64,000 nucleotides of DNA from Psococerastis gibbosa (taxonomy: Eukaryota > Arthropoda > Insecta > Psocodea > Psocidae). A program made the position numbers and the translations under genes. Each line of letters opens with the position of its first letter. The first letter of the stretch is position 1. Of the stretch, positions 20,515-31,639 are shown one piece after another. The stretch is taken from contig OZ020489.1 of assembly GCA_963971405.1 (NCBI GenBank), forward strand, positions 32,459,047 through 32,523,046, given 5' to 3'. The notes beneath the pieces are model-generated. The model was not told the DNA's origin. It did not search any database and saw nothing but the letters and a program-made list of their open reading frames with translations.

Positions 20515-20976
20515 GCCTGATTATGGCGATTGTAATACCGGTATTTATTTAATCCCCTAGTATTAAAAATGTAAACTAACAAATTTTGAATAGCACTTTC
20601 CATTATAAAATTATCTTGTTTACATTTTTAACACCAGCAGCCTGATCGAGGCGATTATAATACCGGTATTTATTTAATCCCCTAGTATTAAAAATGTAAA
20701 CTAACAAATTTTGAATAGCACTTTCCATTATAAAATTATCTTGTTTACATTTTTAACACCAGCAGCCTGATCGAAGCGATTATAATACCGGTATTTATTT
20801 AATCCCCTGGTAATAAAAATGTAAACAAGATAATTTTATAATGGAAAGTGCTATTCAAAATTTGTTTGCATACAGTTATAATCCTAGGGTATTTATTTAA
20901 CCCTGGTATTATAATCCCTTCGATCAGGCTGCAGGGGATTAAATAAATACAGGTATTACAATCGCCATGATCAGGC
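20515..20976. repeat. Folded tandem structure: 125-bp units with an inverted half
   Basis: Two direct units (20515-20639, 20640-20764) begin GCCTGAT and contain 'taccggtatttatttaatcc', then the small foldback AATGTAAACTAACAAATTTT...TTGTTTACATT. The third unit starts the same way and then turns round, so the right half is an inverted copy ending ..ATCAGGC. The whole is thus a tandem repeat inside a long palindrome. No coding content. Confidence 0.8.
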
Positions 20977-21034
20977 TGCTGGTTCGAAATTTTTAATTTC
21001 GTCTTTTTTAATATTTACTCATGTTTATACTGTA

Positions 21035-21319
21035 GTAGTAAGTAGTGTTCGTCGGGTTAATAACGACTTAGGCCTCATTTTTGGGCCCATAGAACGACCC
21101 CGACTTGACTGTCCTATGCCCCAGCCCATAGGACAGTGGACCTCCTGATTATAGTGGATTCCGAACCACTTGGGAAACACAGTGAAGTCACATGATTAGT
21201 TCGGAGGTGACCAGGACAAGTCCTACCATGTTTCCCTACCGGCGCTGTGCACATGACCAAGTTATCTGCAGCTTTGAACCTGCTCTGGTCCGCTGGATTC
21301 AACTTGGTATGGCGGCCGG
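21035..21319 (-). mobile_element. SINE-C, (CTA)n-tail form, with 15-bp target duplications
   Basis: CATGTTTATACTGTA flanks it exactly (21020-21034, 21320-21334; the first C may belong to the element). On the minus strand it starts with GCCGGCCGCCATACCAAG, shares the head of the 1.2-kb copy up to 'ggtccactgtcctatggg', and ends 'cccgacgaacactact' plus a CTA-type tail. Confidence 0.88.
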
Positions 21320-21614
21320 CATGTTTATACTGTACTTCATACTCTTTAACATAGCTACTAGTTTATGAATCTTATTGACAAACTGTAAATGTACCCGTAT
21401 GCTGCGTTATGATGTGATTAGGAGCCTAGTAGCTCATTGTTCATTAGCACGATCGTCGACGAATCTTAAGCACTGTTTAATCCCCCCTAATCTCGCATCT
21501 CTTGGGCTTATATCAGCACTGTTGTGCAGGAAACCAGAATGTGCATAATTAGACACCGGGCCATATTCCCCCTGGGGGAATATAATACCATGTTGGAGCT
21601 TACCCCACCCATGT

Positions 21615-22005
21615 TCCTTTCATGCTGCGTTATGGCTTACATACCTCAGATATGTTTCTTCGCGTGCAAATAGGAAGATAGCTGGTAAGCAAGGCCCATC
21701 GGTGGCAGCACTATTTACGGCGGGTACCATCACTGCTTGAAAAGTCTCGGAGAGGAATCCACCATGCACTGGTAGATCCGGATGCCTTCCAGTACTCCTT
21801 AGTGATACTTTTCAATCGATGCTGTTGCTATCATGCTGTGTTATTGCTTATTTAATAGAGAAGACAGCTAGTAAGCAATACCTATTGGTATAAGCACTAT
21901 TTATCATCTACTATCATCACTTAAAAAATCTCGGTAATGAATACTGGACGGGACCGCCATGCATTGGTAAATGACGGTGCCTTCTTGTATTCCTCAATAA
22001 TAATA
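21615..22005 (+). repeat. Diverged tandem duplication, ~210-bp period
   Basis: 'catgctgcgttatggctta', 'gtaagcaaggcccat', 'gcactattta' and 'atgcactggtagat' recur in order as 'catgctgtgttattgctta', 'gtaagcaatacctat', 'gcactattta' and 'atgcattggtaaat'. A partial third copy sits at 61.22-61.32 kb next to another SINE-C. Confidence 0.7.
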
Positions 22006-22017
22006 AAGGATATTTTA

Positions 22018-22284
22018 GGCGGCAATTCCACCGGCGAATTTACATCATTTTTGATTTGAGATTTTAGTTTGTTTTGTTTTAAGGAGACTATTATGTAGAT
22101 ACTTAACTTATCTATTGTAAATTAAGTTATAATATGGTATCAGACATCATTAATAAGTCTCTACCATATTATAACTTAATTTATTATTGATAAGTTAAGT
22201 ATCTACATAATAGTTTCTTTAAAACAAAACAAACAAAAAATCTCAAACCACAAATGAAGTAAACTCGCCGGTGGAATTGCCACC
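22018..22284. mobile_element. GGCG-hairpin MITE with TTA target duplication
   Basis: GGCGGCAATTCCACCGGCGA and its near complement end the element. TTA lies at 22015-22017 and 22285-22287. The arms pair almost throughout the 267 bp. The tip keeps a worn core, GGTATCAGACATC. Confidence 0.87.
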
Positions 22285-22309
22285 TTATGAACCTAGGGGT
22301 CCACTGGTC

Positions 22310-22745
22310 CCTTGCCCGATGCAAATGACGTCATGGATTTCGAATCTCATTTATATTGTTTTCGTATGATTTTTTAGCAAACTTTGGCAAACTGATTTAC
22401 GTCCTCGATGAATACTGGCTACAAGCGATAATCGACAAGCTGAGACAAGCTTGCCATTCTTGCAATGTAATAGGCGAAAGTCAGGACATGTAGATTAGTG
22501 GTACGGACTCTGACTTTCACCCGAAAGGTTGTTGGTTCGAGTCCTACACTTCCTACATTTTCTGGCCATGCTTCGGAGGGCATGTAAAGCTGGCGGTCCC
22601 GGGCCTTCCTAGTTGGGTGTAAGAGAGGGCTTTATAGCCCTAACTCCGCTAGGTTGGCTTAGTAATAGAACGAAAAGTCATTATTTATTATTTATTTAAA
22701 GCATGACTTATCCATGTGCGGGTACGAGTCAGAACAGAGCCGCCA
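22310..22745 (+). repeat. rep-alpha copy split by SINE-A
   Basis: The left part ends '..gcaatgtaataggcgaaag' and the right part resumes 'catgacttatccatgtgcgg'. The same junction is continuous in the copies at 43.3 kb and 55.2 kb ('gcgaaagcatgacttaacc' on the minus strand of the latter), so the SINE went into a pre-existing rep-alpha. Confidence 0.75.
22481..22697 (+). mobile_element. SINE-A full-length copy inside rep-alpha
   Basis: It starts TCAGGACATGTAGATTAGTG and has box B GGTTCGAGTCC near 22535-22545. The stem 'agagggctttatagccct' and a (TTATTTA)-type tail close it. AAAG borders both ends, a very short duplication or shared base match. The copy is clean and can serve as family reference. 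Confidence 0.85.
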
Positions 22746-23310
22746 TTACTCAGGGCTTTCCAGCAAAGTTACTTTTCGTTATTATTAAAGCCCTAGTTTC
22801 ATGATCTCCAGATCGATTGGTTTTTCATAAAAGTTGGCTGAAATTTCGGAGAGTCATTAAAATTAGTTGATATTGTACTTTTCAAACTTCGTTTTATTTT
22901 AAATTTTCGGGGGTTTCGCGAGTTACTTTATGAATTGCCTTTTGAGTAAACCTTTACCCTCCCAACGTAATCTGGGCTTTTTGGAAACCCAAAGAATTTC
23001 CAGAGCCCCAGTAAGCCTTGCTGATTCCTCTTAATTTCGCCGCCCCTCCTTCCCCCCCCCCCCGTCAAACTGCCTTCTGATTTTAATTTCCTCCCCATTG
23101 GTTTCTGACGACCAGTATTTCCCCAAAACACAAATCCCCCTCCAATGACATCCGAATTTTGACTAATATTCACTTATCGTTTATTTTTGGATTTTTGAGT
23201 CGGAGCATTTGGGATTTTTTAGTTGTGAAAACGAGAAATAAGAGTAATTTAACTTGTTTTTTTTGTTCATTGTAAGGGAGGTGACCGTGTTGTATTGTGA
23301 TTAATGGGCT
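22746..23310. other. Unannotated stretch
   Basis: Holds a C-run near 23053-23063. Nothing else recognised. Confidence 0.45.
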
Positions 23311-23312
23311 GT

Positions 23313-23530
23313 ATAAATAAATAAATAAATAAGGACATTTTATTGTTTCTATTACTAAGCCAACCTAGCGGAGTCAGGACTATAAAGCCCTCTCATACAC
23401 TCAACTAGGAAGGCCCGGAACCGCCTGCTTTACATGCCCTCCGAAGCATGGCTAAAAAATGTAGCGAGTGTGGGACTCGAACCAACAACCTTTCGGGTGA
23501 GAGTCCGCACCACTACGCTACATGTCTTGT
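23313..23530 (-). mobile_element. SINE-A full-length copy
   Basis: It has a minus-strand head with box B (complement 'ggactcgaacc' near 23472-23483), body, hairpin and (TTTA)n-type tail read as 'aaataaataaataaataa'. It sits next to the palindrome at 23.55 kb. Confidence 0.82.
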
Positions 23531-23547
23531 ATGTTAGAGTAAAACTA

Positions 23548-23755
23548 CTGAGTCGAGCGATACATCACAGCAGAAAAATCTGACTGAAGCATACTTACTG
23601 TGCATGTGTTCCGCCAACAACGGTCATCTTACCAAGGATAAACGTTAAACGATATCGTATATCATTTGTAAAATGACGGTTGTTCTCGTAACACTTGCAC
23701 AGTTTGCCTCAGTCAACTGACCGGGATTTTTCTGCTGTGACGTGGCTCAACTCAG
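23548..23755. mobile_element. 208-bp foldback MITE
   Basis: CTGAGTCGAGC at the left pairs with the CTCAACTCAG end, and 'cacagcagaaaaatc' pairs with 'gatttttctgctgtg'. Further in, 'actgtgcatgtgtt' pairs with 'aacacttgcacagt'. TSDs are not certain. Non-coding. Confidence 0.7.
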
Positions 23756-24526
23756 CTTTGTAAACTAAAAGTGTATACCAGTTTATGTTTAACCTGTATC
23801 TATCTTTGGGGTAGGTGGGAATTTGAAATAAGTGTTGTGATTTGTCCATTGGACAAAGGAACCAAGGTTACTTGTGGGCTGAATTTACCCTCAGGAGCTC
23901 TTACTTACTACTCTAAGAGTCACGAGGATAGCCTCGTTGACAGTAAAAAGCGGTGGATGCTGTCAATGGTTTCTATCCTAAAGCATCGGATATCACTTAT
24001 CAGACATACGGTCGTAGTCTCCCTCCCTTAAATCGTAGCAATTAATTGTTTTCTCTTCACTTTTACCAATTGAACTGAAAATGTCTGTTGTATTTGTATG
24101 TTTGTGCGAAGCATTCACACGGGCCCCTATTTGATGTTGTTGAGTCCATTGTGATTCCTTATCGCACCATGCATTGTTTACTCAAAATACGAAGAATGAG
24201 ATCAAAGTGTGAAAGTAGTAAAAATAGAGAACATAGTGTGAAAGTTTTGCGAGAGGCTCACGGGTTTTTAAATGGATCGGGGGGAAACAGAATTGATTTT
24301 GTTAGCTGGGGATATTGCACTCAAGAGACCCTCTCACACTGCAATGTTATTTTTCCATTGTATTTCTATCCGCCCCCCTTCTTTCCTATGGATGGCCATC
24401 AACTTTGGAAAAGTTTCCAAATATGTGCAAACGTGAAAGACTTTGCTAAGCGTGTGCTGTATGTGGTCAATTTGTGATGAAAAAAACTAAAATATTTTTG
24501 TATTAAAATTATTCGCGTTAACAACG
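23756..24526. other. Unannotated stretch
   Basis: The 129-codon frame at 24088-24477 has no recognisable domain. No splice-supported gene can be argued. Confidence 0.45.
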
Positions 24527-24534
24527 CTTCTATA

Positions 24535-25318
24535 CAGTGCCGGATTAACCCCTGGGGGCACAAGATATGGGGGGGGGGGCGTGGGTGCAATCCAGAGGCG
24601 GTCTCAGACCTCATAAAAGGGGGAGGCACTTGTCAGTGGCGTAACAAAAGGTTTTCGAAGAGGGCGGTGTATAATTTGACGCCCCTCCACCCATTTCGAG
24701 AAAAGTGCATAAAATGGGGAAAGCTGTTCTCATGGACGTATGCAGCTTTTAAATTAATGACCTTAACTCCGTTTGGAAGCTATGAAGGGGGACCCGGGGG
24801 TCTCCCGCGGGAGAGAAATTTAGCGAAAACACACCTGAAATAGTTTGATTTTACGGATATTGATTGCAGTAACTTGATTTTAACATTTTAACTGAGATTT
24901 TTCATTTTTTCATTTTTTTTGAAAAATAGGGCTGAAATATTGAAAATATTGAAATTTCACACATTTTGAGAGCAATGGTTTATATATTACAGGGAATTAA
25001 TATTGTGAAATTGGGGGGGGGGGGGGGGGTGGAGCTCTCCTTCGGGTAATTTTTTTTTTGGAAAATAGGACTGAAATATTGGGATTCTACGCATCTTGAG
25101 GGGGGGGGGGCCCCTCGTCAGCCTCTGGTGCAACCTCCTCTAAAATTCATAGATCTACCGGCATTGCAGAAAAAAACACTATTACCCGCCAAACAATTTT
25201 TTTTAATATTTTTATCTAAAAAAAATCTCATTCTGGGGGGCCGGAATTTTAGGCATTTCTGGAGGGGCCCCCCTGCCTGTGCCTGTGCCCCAAGTGCCCA
25301 TGGGTTAATCCGGCTATG
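24535..25318. mobile_element. hAT-like non-autonomous element, 784 bp
   Basis: The left end CAGTGCCGGATTAACCC is answered at the right by GGGTTAATCCGGCTATG. An 8-bp duplication, CTTCTATA/CTTCGATA (one change), flanks it, as expected for hAT. The inside is rich in G- and C-runs and has no transposase frame. A second hAT-style end, CAGTGGCGTAAC, starts inside at about 24635 without a partner, so another element may be nested and truncated. Confidence 0.8.
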
Positions 25319-25326
25319 CTTCGATA

Positions 25327-25660
25327 TGCTTTCCAGGACTTCAGGAGGGTTGAATATTTTCATGGAAAACATTAGATATTACGCGAGGACATCAAAAGTA
25401 ACATATACTAAAGGCAGAGATTCTTAATATCTTGTAAACAAAGTAGACCTGGGTATTTTCGAATAAATAAATTAAGTTCCAATCGGTTTCCCGTCCTCCT
25501 GCAGGACACCAAAGCCAGTATTTTTTTTTTTTTTTTTTACAAATTCGAATTTCACCGTTAATATTTATTGTAGAGCCAGAAAAGATATTTTGGGCATTAG
25601 AACATGATGTGTGGCCGTCCCTAGCACCGATTCGTCACAATGGCCAGAATTGATTTAGAT
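25327..25660. other. Unannotated stretch with T-run
   Basis: A T-run of about 18 (25521-25538) is the only feature. Confidence 0.45.
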
Positions 25661-25664
25661 TTCG

Positions 25665-25835
25665 ACTTCGGTGGCAATGTGGTAGCGTGCTTGTACTTGT
25701 GCGAGCCTCTACACACCTTGCGGTCGGAGAAGTGTCGTAACTCGACACAAGTATCTATTAGGCTACTTAGTGAGGCGACTGACGAGTTTAACCGGAGACA
25801 TTCATTAAATTGTTTATACGCGTTTAACCTTTTTT
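25665..25835 (-). repeat. rep-beta, fullest copy
   Basis: The minus strand reads 'cgcgtataaacaatttaatg' through 'cgcctcactaagtagcctaa' and 'tgtgtagaggctcgcacaag' to 'ccaccgaagtcgaaat'. It is uninterrupted and the longest of the family here. Confidence 0.7.
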
Positions 25836-26014
25836 AAAATAAAATACAAAAAAAACTGTTGGTAAGGCGTCCAGATGCCATTTTTTATCATTCCGCTGTC
25901 TACTACTTCATTAAGTAATTCCGGCCGTGAAAGTCTGTATAATTTCTTGCCTAACATAACTTTTGCTTATGGAGGCTTTAGCTTTGGCGCATCCACTTTT
26001 GCTTAATTTCCTTA

Positions 26015-26445
26015 GGCTATTATTCCGCTTGTCAGTTTTTCTTCAATTTTGATAATGTCATTGACGGAATATCATCAATGTTGCATTAATATTTTTACAC
26101 CTCTTTCCACTTGTCTTTAATAATTAACCATTTTTGTTTTAAATTTTTAAATTTTTTAAGTTGGCCCGCCGTCTTTCTTTTAATTTTATAATCTAAATGA
26201 AATTTTATGATTTAAATAATGAAATAATTCGTTGGTTCTCATGGAATTAATAATTAATTACAATTATTTATCATCTCCAGACGACGCCATTGTTTAATAT
26301 TAGTTTGTCATTGTTTGCAAAGCGTGATTTCACTCTTGGATCATTGATCAATTTTAACATGCGGAAGTTAAAGTGGACAATGATATAGAGTAATGAATTA
26401 ATCTCATCAATTATTGACTGAATAGTGACAAGTGGAATAGTCGGC
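26015..26445. mobile_element. Large relative of the GGCG-hairpin family, TTA duplication
   Basis: The ends GGCTATTATTCCGCTTGTCA and TGACAAGTGGAATAGTCGGC have TTA outside both (26012-26014, 26446-26448). The centre contains 'gacgccattgtttaatatt' and 'gatcattgatcaattttaac', which also occur in the inner elements at 36.8, 42.7 and 60.6 kb. At 431 bp it is the longest member seen and may be nearer the ancestral form. Confidence 0.78.
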
Positions 26446-26448
26446 TTA

Positions 26449-27055
26449 GACAGCTTAGGGAGATTCCATGCAAGCGCAGACCCCGTTTTACCTCTATACT
26501 ACGCTATGTATGTACAATAGATAAAAATAAAAAAAATACTTCATTCACCCTGCTTTTCCTCTACGCTACCAATGCTATGTGTGCAATAAAAAATAAAAAA
26601 GACTGCATTATTTTCCCAACCACAACATCAACACACAAAACACTCTTGTGTAATATATAATATTATTAATTATTATTTGTAATGATTCATAAAATTCAAT
26701 AACCTATAATTTTTTTAAATCTCCTTACTTTGTCCTTTATTTTAAGGGAAATGTCCCCATACTTTACTTTCGATAGTAGCCATTTTTGGCCGCCACTATT
26801 AACGCTCTAAGCCAGACCATAATGTTTTTCCAGTTATTTCTCTTTCAAGAATTCTGGTTTTTGAAAAAGAAGAGCTTAATATTAAGTCGGTAAAGCCCTG
26901 GGGACAACGGCAGCAGCTTTTCTAAAATTATTAACGAACCAATTAGTCGACGTTGGAAATTAAAATAAACTACGCAATATTCAGATTAGAGCTGCGGGTG
27001 TGGGGAACTTTCCTTCTCTTGTATACGTTCATTTCGTTTCTTTCATTCACATATT
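26449..27055. other. Unannotated stretch
   Basis: Two similar phrases ('ctctacgctac', 'caataaaaaataaaaaa') near 26500-26600 hint at a short duplication. Nothing else. Confidence 0.45.
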
Positions 27056-27057
27056 TA

Positions 27058-27198
27058 AGGCGCTGATTCCACCAACGTCAATAGTGATATTGAATGTTTT
27101 TTGACGTGGTAGCAGACATTTTTAGACAGTCTAAAAATGTCTGCTACCACGTCAAAAAACATTTAATATCACTATTGACGTTGGTGGAATCTGCGCCT
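27058..27198. mobile_element. GGCG-hairpin MITE with perfect core
   Basis: This is a nearly perfect 141-bp palindrome. The ends are AGGCGCTGATTCCACCAACG and its complement; TA lies outside both. The tip holds GACGTGGTAGCAGACATT and its inverse around 'tttagacagtctaa'. It is the cleanest copy of the core. Confidence 0.88.
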
Positions 27199-27326
27199 TA
27201 GGAATTATCATCGTACCCGAGGGTACATCCATAGTCAACATTCGATTATGAGTAAATTATGATTTATTTAAATTATACAATTTTTAGTACAATTTTAATA
27301 CAAAGTTTAAATTTTTTAAATTAAAT

Positions 27327-27583
27327 TATGATTGCCGATGCCGATGGTGCGTGATGGAGGATGAAACAGCAGAGCACGTCCTTCTTGAATGTGAGGCGCT
27401 GGCACGAAAACGCCTTCAGACCCTGGGCTTCCCAGGAGAAGAAGCGTTAACCATCAGAAACGACCCCATAGGCACCATCAGAAAATTTATTGGACTGGTG
27501 GGTGTATCAAAATGGGAAGACTGAGATAACCACGGTGGCAAAAGACCTATTAAAGGTCGACGCCATTCAGGCTGAAAGGCCCC

Positions 27584-27624
<41 letters not shown>
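27327..27624 (+). mobile_element. LINE 3' end: zinc-knuckle C-terminus, 3' UTR and 34-A tail
   Basis: The frame from 27333 reads CRCRWCVMEDETAEHVLLEC, then a block ending GVSKWED and a stop at 27522-27524. The Cys/His pattern is the C-terminal knuckle found after the reverse transcriptase or RNase H region in R1/Jockey-type LINEs. The 3' UTR leads to A27591-A27624. AAATTAAAT flanks the insert (27318-27326; 27622-27630, overlapping the tail). Truncated to under 300 bp; the long unbroken A-tail points to a recent insertion. Confidence 0.85.
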
Positions 27625-27626
<2 letters not shown>

Positions 27627-27630
27627 AAAT

Positions 27631-28045
27631 GTTGGAACTACATCCTTGTGTGTGCTTTTCGTTAAATGCAGTGAGGGACTATTCTAAGAAGTTGGTAATT
27701 ATTTAAATTTCCACTGTCATTCCCAATTTCCCAAATTTATATTAGTTTTATACTAAACTGAATCAATTTAAATTTGAATGTAAACCATTATGAAGTAATG
27801 AAGTCGTTAGCATAATGAATAGCAATTTGCCCAGTCTCCTTCGTATACTTTTAATATTTTGAATCGTTTTTTGTCAAAATTTAATTAAACATGCAGTCAG
27901 TCGGAGCCATCTTAAGTCATTGACATGGCGAGACTTATAATATTCCGTGTCACAATACGGTTGGATGCTGTATTAAAGAACCGGTACGACTGAACCCGTT
28001 CAGACTTTCCGATTTATCTACTAGTGTTTTTTTATTGGTTACAAC
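27631..28045. other. Unannotated stretch
   Basis: Nothing recognised. Confidence 0.45.
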
Positions 28046-28390
28046 GCCTGCTTTTTGCATTTCTGCTTTAAGCAACCCTGTCAGCCTGGAGGGGGGAGTG
28101 AGTCTGTTTGTTAACTTGAGGCACCTTCAGGGCAGACTCCTTCACCTCGAGTGAACGGGGAGCTGACCGCCTGATTATAGTGAATTCCGAACCATTTGGG
28201 GAAAATGGTGAAGTCACACTATTAAATCGGAGGTGACCAGGACTCGACACGCACATAGACTGACTGGTCTAGTCTCAGCGCGTTATCATGTCCCACCATG
28301 TTCCCCTGCCAACGCTGTGCACACTACCAAGTTTGCCGCAGTTTGAAACATGTTCTGCTCTCATGGAATGAACATGGTAAGGAACTTGAA
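28045..28390 (-). mobile_element. SINE-C, long-tail form
   Basis: On the minus strand it runs from 'accatgttcattccatgaga' to 'gcttaaagcagaaatgc' and an A-rich tail, parallel to the 1.2-kb copy, including the shared second half. It has about 20 extra bases in the middle ('gaccagtcagtctatgtgcg'). A TSD is not clear. Confidence 0.75.
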
Positions 28391-28675
28391 CCTAGTATAA
28401 TGTTTTATTTAAACTTAGAGTAAGCTGTAATTGATTAAACCGCGAAGGGAAACGTATTATCCAGTTCTTTCGTAGTTTGAACTGTATCTGTACTTTCTTC
28501 TTTTCTTCCTTCTGCCACTGAGAGGAAGGCGCGCAATTCAAAAGAATAGTCCTGTGATGTGATTTGTCTAAACCCACATGCCGAATTTAATCAAAATTCA
28601 TCGAATAATTTGTCCACAAATCGACGAACAGATAGACGATCGACAGACTGGAAAAAACTATTTTTTGGGGGGTCC

Positions 28676-29595
28676 GTGGACCTCAAAACTCAATAACCCA
28701 GTAGGAATCGAAATTTTCGACCATTACAAAGCTTTCCTTTTACAAACACGTATATAAGAAAGCAATAATCTACATGTGATTTATATTGGCCAGACCTTAG
28801 ATAGTTTTAGTTGTCTTAGAATTTTACAATGCAGTGATGAGTGAAAGTAAAGTCTTCAATTTTTGGCAAGCTGTGAAAGAGGAAGATACCAAGCAAACTG
28901 CCAAACGTGGACCTCAAAACTCAATAATCCAGTAGGAATCGAAATTTTCGACCATTACAAAGCTTTCCTTTTACAAACACGTATATAAGAAAGCAATAAT
29001 CTACATATGATTTATATTGGCCAGACCGTAGATAGTTTTAGTTGTCTTAGAATTTTACAATGCAGTGATGAGTGAAAGTAAAGTCTTCAATTTTTGGCAA
29101 GCTGTGAAAGAGGAAGATACCAAGCAAACTGCCAAACGTGGACCTCAAAACTCAATAATCCAGTAGGAATCGAAATTTTCGACCATTACAAAGCTTTCCT
29201 TTTACAAACACGTATATAAGAAAGCAATAATCTACATATGATTTATATTGGCCAGACCGTAGATAGTTTTAGTTGTCTTAGAATTTTACAATGCAGTGAT
29301 GAGTGAAAGTAGTCTTCAATTTTTGAGAAGCTGTGAAAGAGGAAGATACCAAGCAAACTGCCAAACGTGGACCTCAAAACTCAATAATCCAGTAGGAATC
29401 GAAATTTTCGACCATTACAAAGCTTTCCTTTTACAAACACGTATATAAGAAAGCAATAATCTACATATGATTTATATTGGCCAGACCGTAGATAGTTTTA
29501 GTTGTCCTAGAATTTTACAATGCAGTGATGAGTGAAAGTAGTCTTCAATTTTTGAGAAGCTGTGAAAGAGGAAGATACCAAGCAAACTGCCAAAC
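28676..29595 (+). repeat. 231-bp satellite, four units in tandem
   Basis: Units start at 28676, 28907, 29138 and 29367 with 'gtggacctcaaaactcaat' and end 'aagcaaactgccaaac'. Lengths are 231, 231, 229 and 229: the last two share a 2-bp loss ('gtaaagtc' to 'gtagtc') and 'tttgagaagc' for 'tttggcaagc'. The units are almost identical. Upstream 28590-28675 looks like the rest of the parent element. Confidence 0.93.
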
Positions 29596-29599
29596 TTTT

Positions 29600-30490
29600 T
29601 TACCTTGTTTTACAATACTGTCATCCTTATTATCCATGTTTTAATGATATCCAAAGTTAAAAACATTGTACACATAAAAAAAATTCCTAAAGCACAAACC
29701 TTGTGAAAAACCTTTAATGAAGAACCCTCAAATCTTACAAAGTTGGTGTTAAAATTAACAAACCCGTGATGATAGCAGCGAGGAAAAAGTCCTTGCTTCT
29801 TACCATCCTCATAAATTTTTAATTATTAATTTCACCTTTATACCCTAATATTTATCATCTTCATTAAAGCTCCGCTGCCATTTGTAAAGTCTTTGATAAT
29901 AAATACTCTGATGAAGCTATGCATTGTGCGTTACTACAATGAAACGCTCGAAAGCGTGTAAGGTAAGCGCGTTGGAAGCGTCAACGCGTAACGATATAAG
30001 CAAGCCATTTATTTCGGCTTTGTTTTGTCAGTAAACAAAAGGGGATCGCGAAAAGCTTCAAGATAAATCAAGTCTCGTGCTGCATTGAAGGAATTATAAT
30101 ATTGTATGTGATAGTATCGTACGATTGGGACTTGAATTTACTTGTAGGACTGGGATTTCCCAAATATTTTGTAAACGATGGATGTCCGGTATTTTTGACG
30201 AAATTAATTAACTTCACGTTATATAGCCGGATATGTATTACGAAAAGCTTGTCAAAAATATACGCTTTATAAAAAATGTTGACTATTTACCTGATTAGGA
30301 TATCGTAAATTCTGAGCATGAAATCTTACGCTAAGGCCATAAAAATGCTGTTGAAATTTTTGCACATCTGAACAGTTTATTATACACATGTGACATGGAG
30401 TACGACTTCTTCTTGAAAATTGTTACTTTTTCTACACTCCTAGTGAGATCAATCCAAAATTTCTCCCTCGTTATGTTTTTAGTCGGAAAT
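29600..30490. other. Unannotated stretch
   Basis: 'gaaacgctcgaaagcgtgta' near 29940 contains a short inverted repeat. Nothing assigned. Confidence 0.45.
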
Positions 30491-30499
30491 CAGACGCCA

Positions 30500-30695
30500 A
30501 AAGAGAGATAGAAGGATTTTGGGAAATGAGGGACGTCTTGTTTGAAAAACCTGAGGCATTATGGCTAGAGCACGGCTTCCCTTTTCAAAACAGCAGTGTT
30601 CAAGGTTCCAATTGCCATGATGATCGCCAATCTTCGATTGAAAAGGCATTTCAAGAAGAAGCAGAAGGAAACCTATACATTTTTGTAATATCAAA
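30500..30695 (+). mobile_element. LINE ORF2 C-terminal fragment, frame broken
   Basis: 'tttgaaaaacctgaggca', 'agcacggcttcccttttc' and 'aattgccatgatgatcgcca' follow the 1.6-kb remnant base by base, past its end into 'aagaagaagcagaagg'. The frame contains stops. A TTATTATTTT stretch lies about 90 bp downstream. Confidence 0.7.
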
Positions 30696-30699
30696 AATG

Positions 30700-31405
30700 T
30701 CAGTGCAGGAGGCTCATTTTCGTGAATATTATGAAATTAAATATGCTAGAAAACCTGCGCTGTGAGCAACATTATTGTAAATGCAGTTTTATTATTATTT
30801 TATTTATAAAATCCTCTTTAGAGCCTATTTATTGCATTCGAATTCCTCTTTATTTATTGTTCTGTATTTTTGAATTATTTTTCCCAGCTTGACATGATGT
30901 ACTGTATTTCGAACATATCGGATGTTTGAAATCAGAGGCATGCACAGTCAGTATGTCCATATCATATTTCGAATTTCCAATAAACTCGTACATATCTCTT
31001 TTCTTCTGGTGCAGAATGATAAATTTTGATATGATACAAAGTGTACAGTACCAATAAAATGCTCTTTGTAACTACATTTGGAATGCTTTTAGAGGAAAAT
31101 TAAAAACCGAACAAATACCACAGTCTGCATTGGAATTAACAATACTATCGCAAATACGATTTTTTTTACTGGCATGAAAATCTATTGCTTTCTGACCATA
31201 ACTAATTGTTGAAACGTAGAAATTCTTTACTCGATTCGTGCTTTAAAGCCCAGATTTGAATGATTTATTGTCAAAAACTACGAAGCTTTAGCAGTCCTCG
31301 AGTTTCATAAAAGTTTTGAGTAGTCTTTGTTTTTAATTTTTCCCTTCTCCAATGCATTGCGGCTTCCGTTTCCATAGCACTATCCACAGTGGCATGAGCC
31401 ATCTT
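30700..31405. other. Unannotated stretch
   Basis: Nothing recognised. Confidence 0.45.
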
Positions 31406-31439
31406 AAAAATGGACGTGTCCAAAAAAATTCTTCCAACT

Positions 31440-31635
31440 TATTGTCGGAAGCTATACATCATTGAGGGTATGATTGAAGGCACCAACTCAAAAGGACGAC
31501 AAAGGAAGGAGTACCTAGAGGATGTCGTGAAGGACCTAGGGAGCGACACCTATAAAGGACAGAAAAGGACCGCAAAAAACAGACAAGAGTGGAGGAGAAG
31601 AATACAACATTCACTGCAAACTAATCCCTAGATTG
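31440..31635 (+). mobile_element. LINE ORF2 C-terminal fragment
   Basis: The frame reads IIEGMIEGTNSKGRQRKEYL, then EDVVKDLGSDTY and NRQEWRRRIQHSLQTNP before a stop. This is the 'GRRR..WLD.......R..WR' ending of LINE ORF2. It differs in detail from the other remnants, so it marks a further lineage. Confidence 0.7.
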
Positions 31636-31639
31636 CAAC

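Noticed and set aside
24088-24477. 129-codon open frame
   Set aside because: No motif, no family pattern and no flanking gene structure.
24635-24660. A second nested hAT element starting CAGTGGCGTAAC
   Set aside because: No inverted partner or 8-bp duplication found, so only mentioned inside the 24.5-kb entry.
28676-29595. CRISPR-like array
   Set aside because: The whole 231-bp unit is repeated without unique spacers; it is a satellite in a eukaryotic context.
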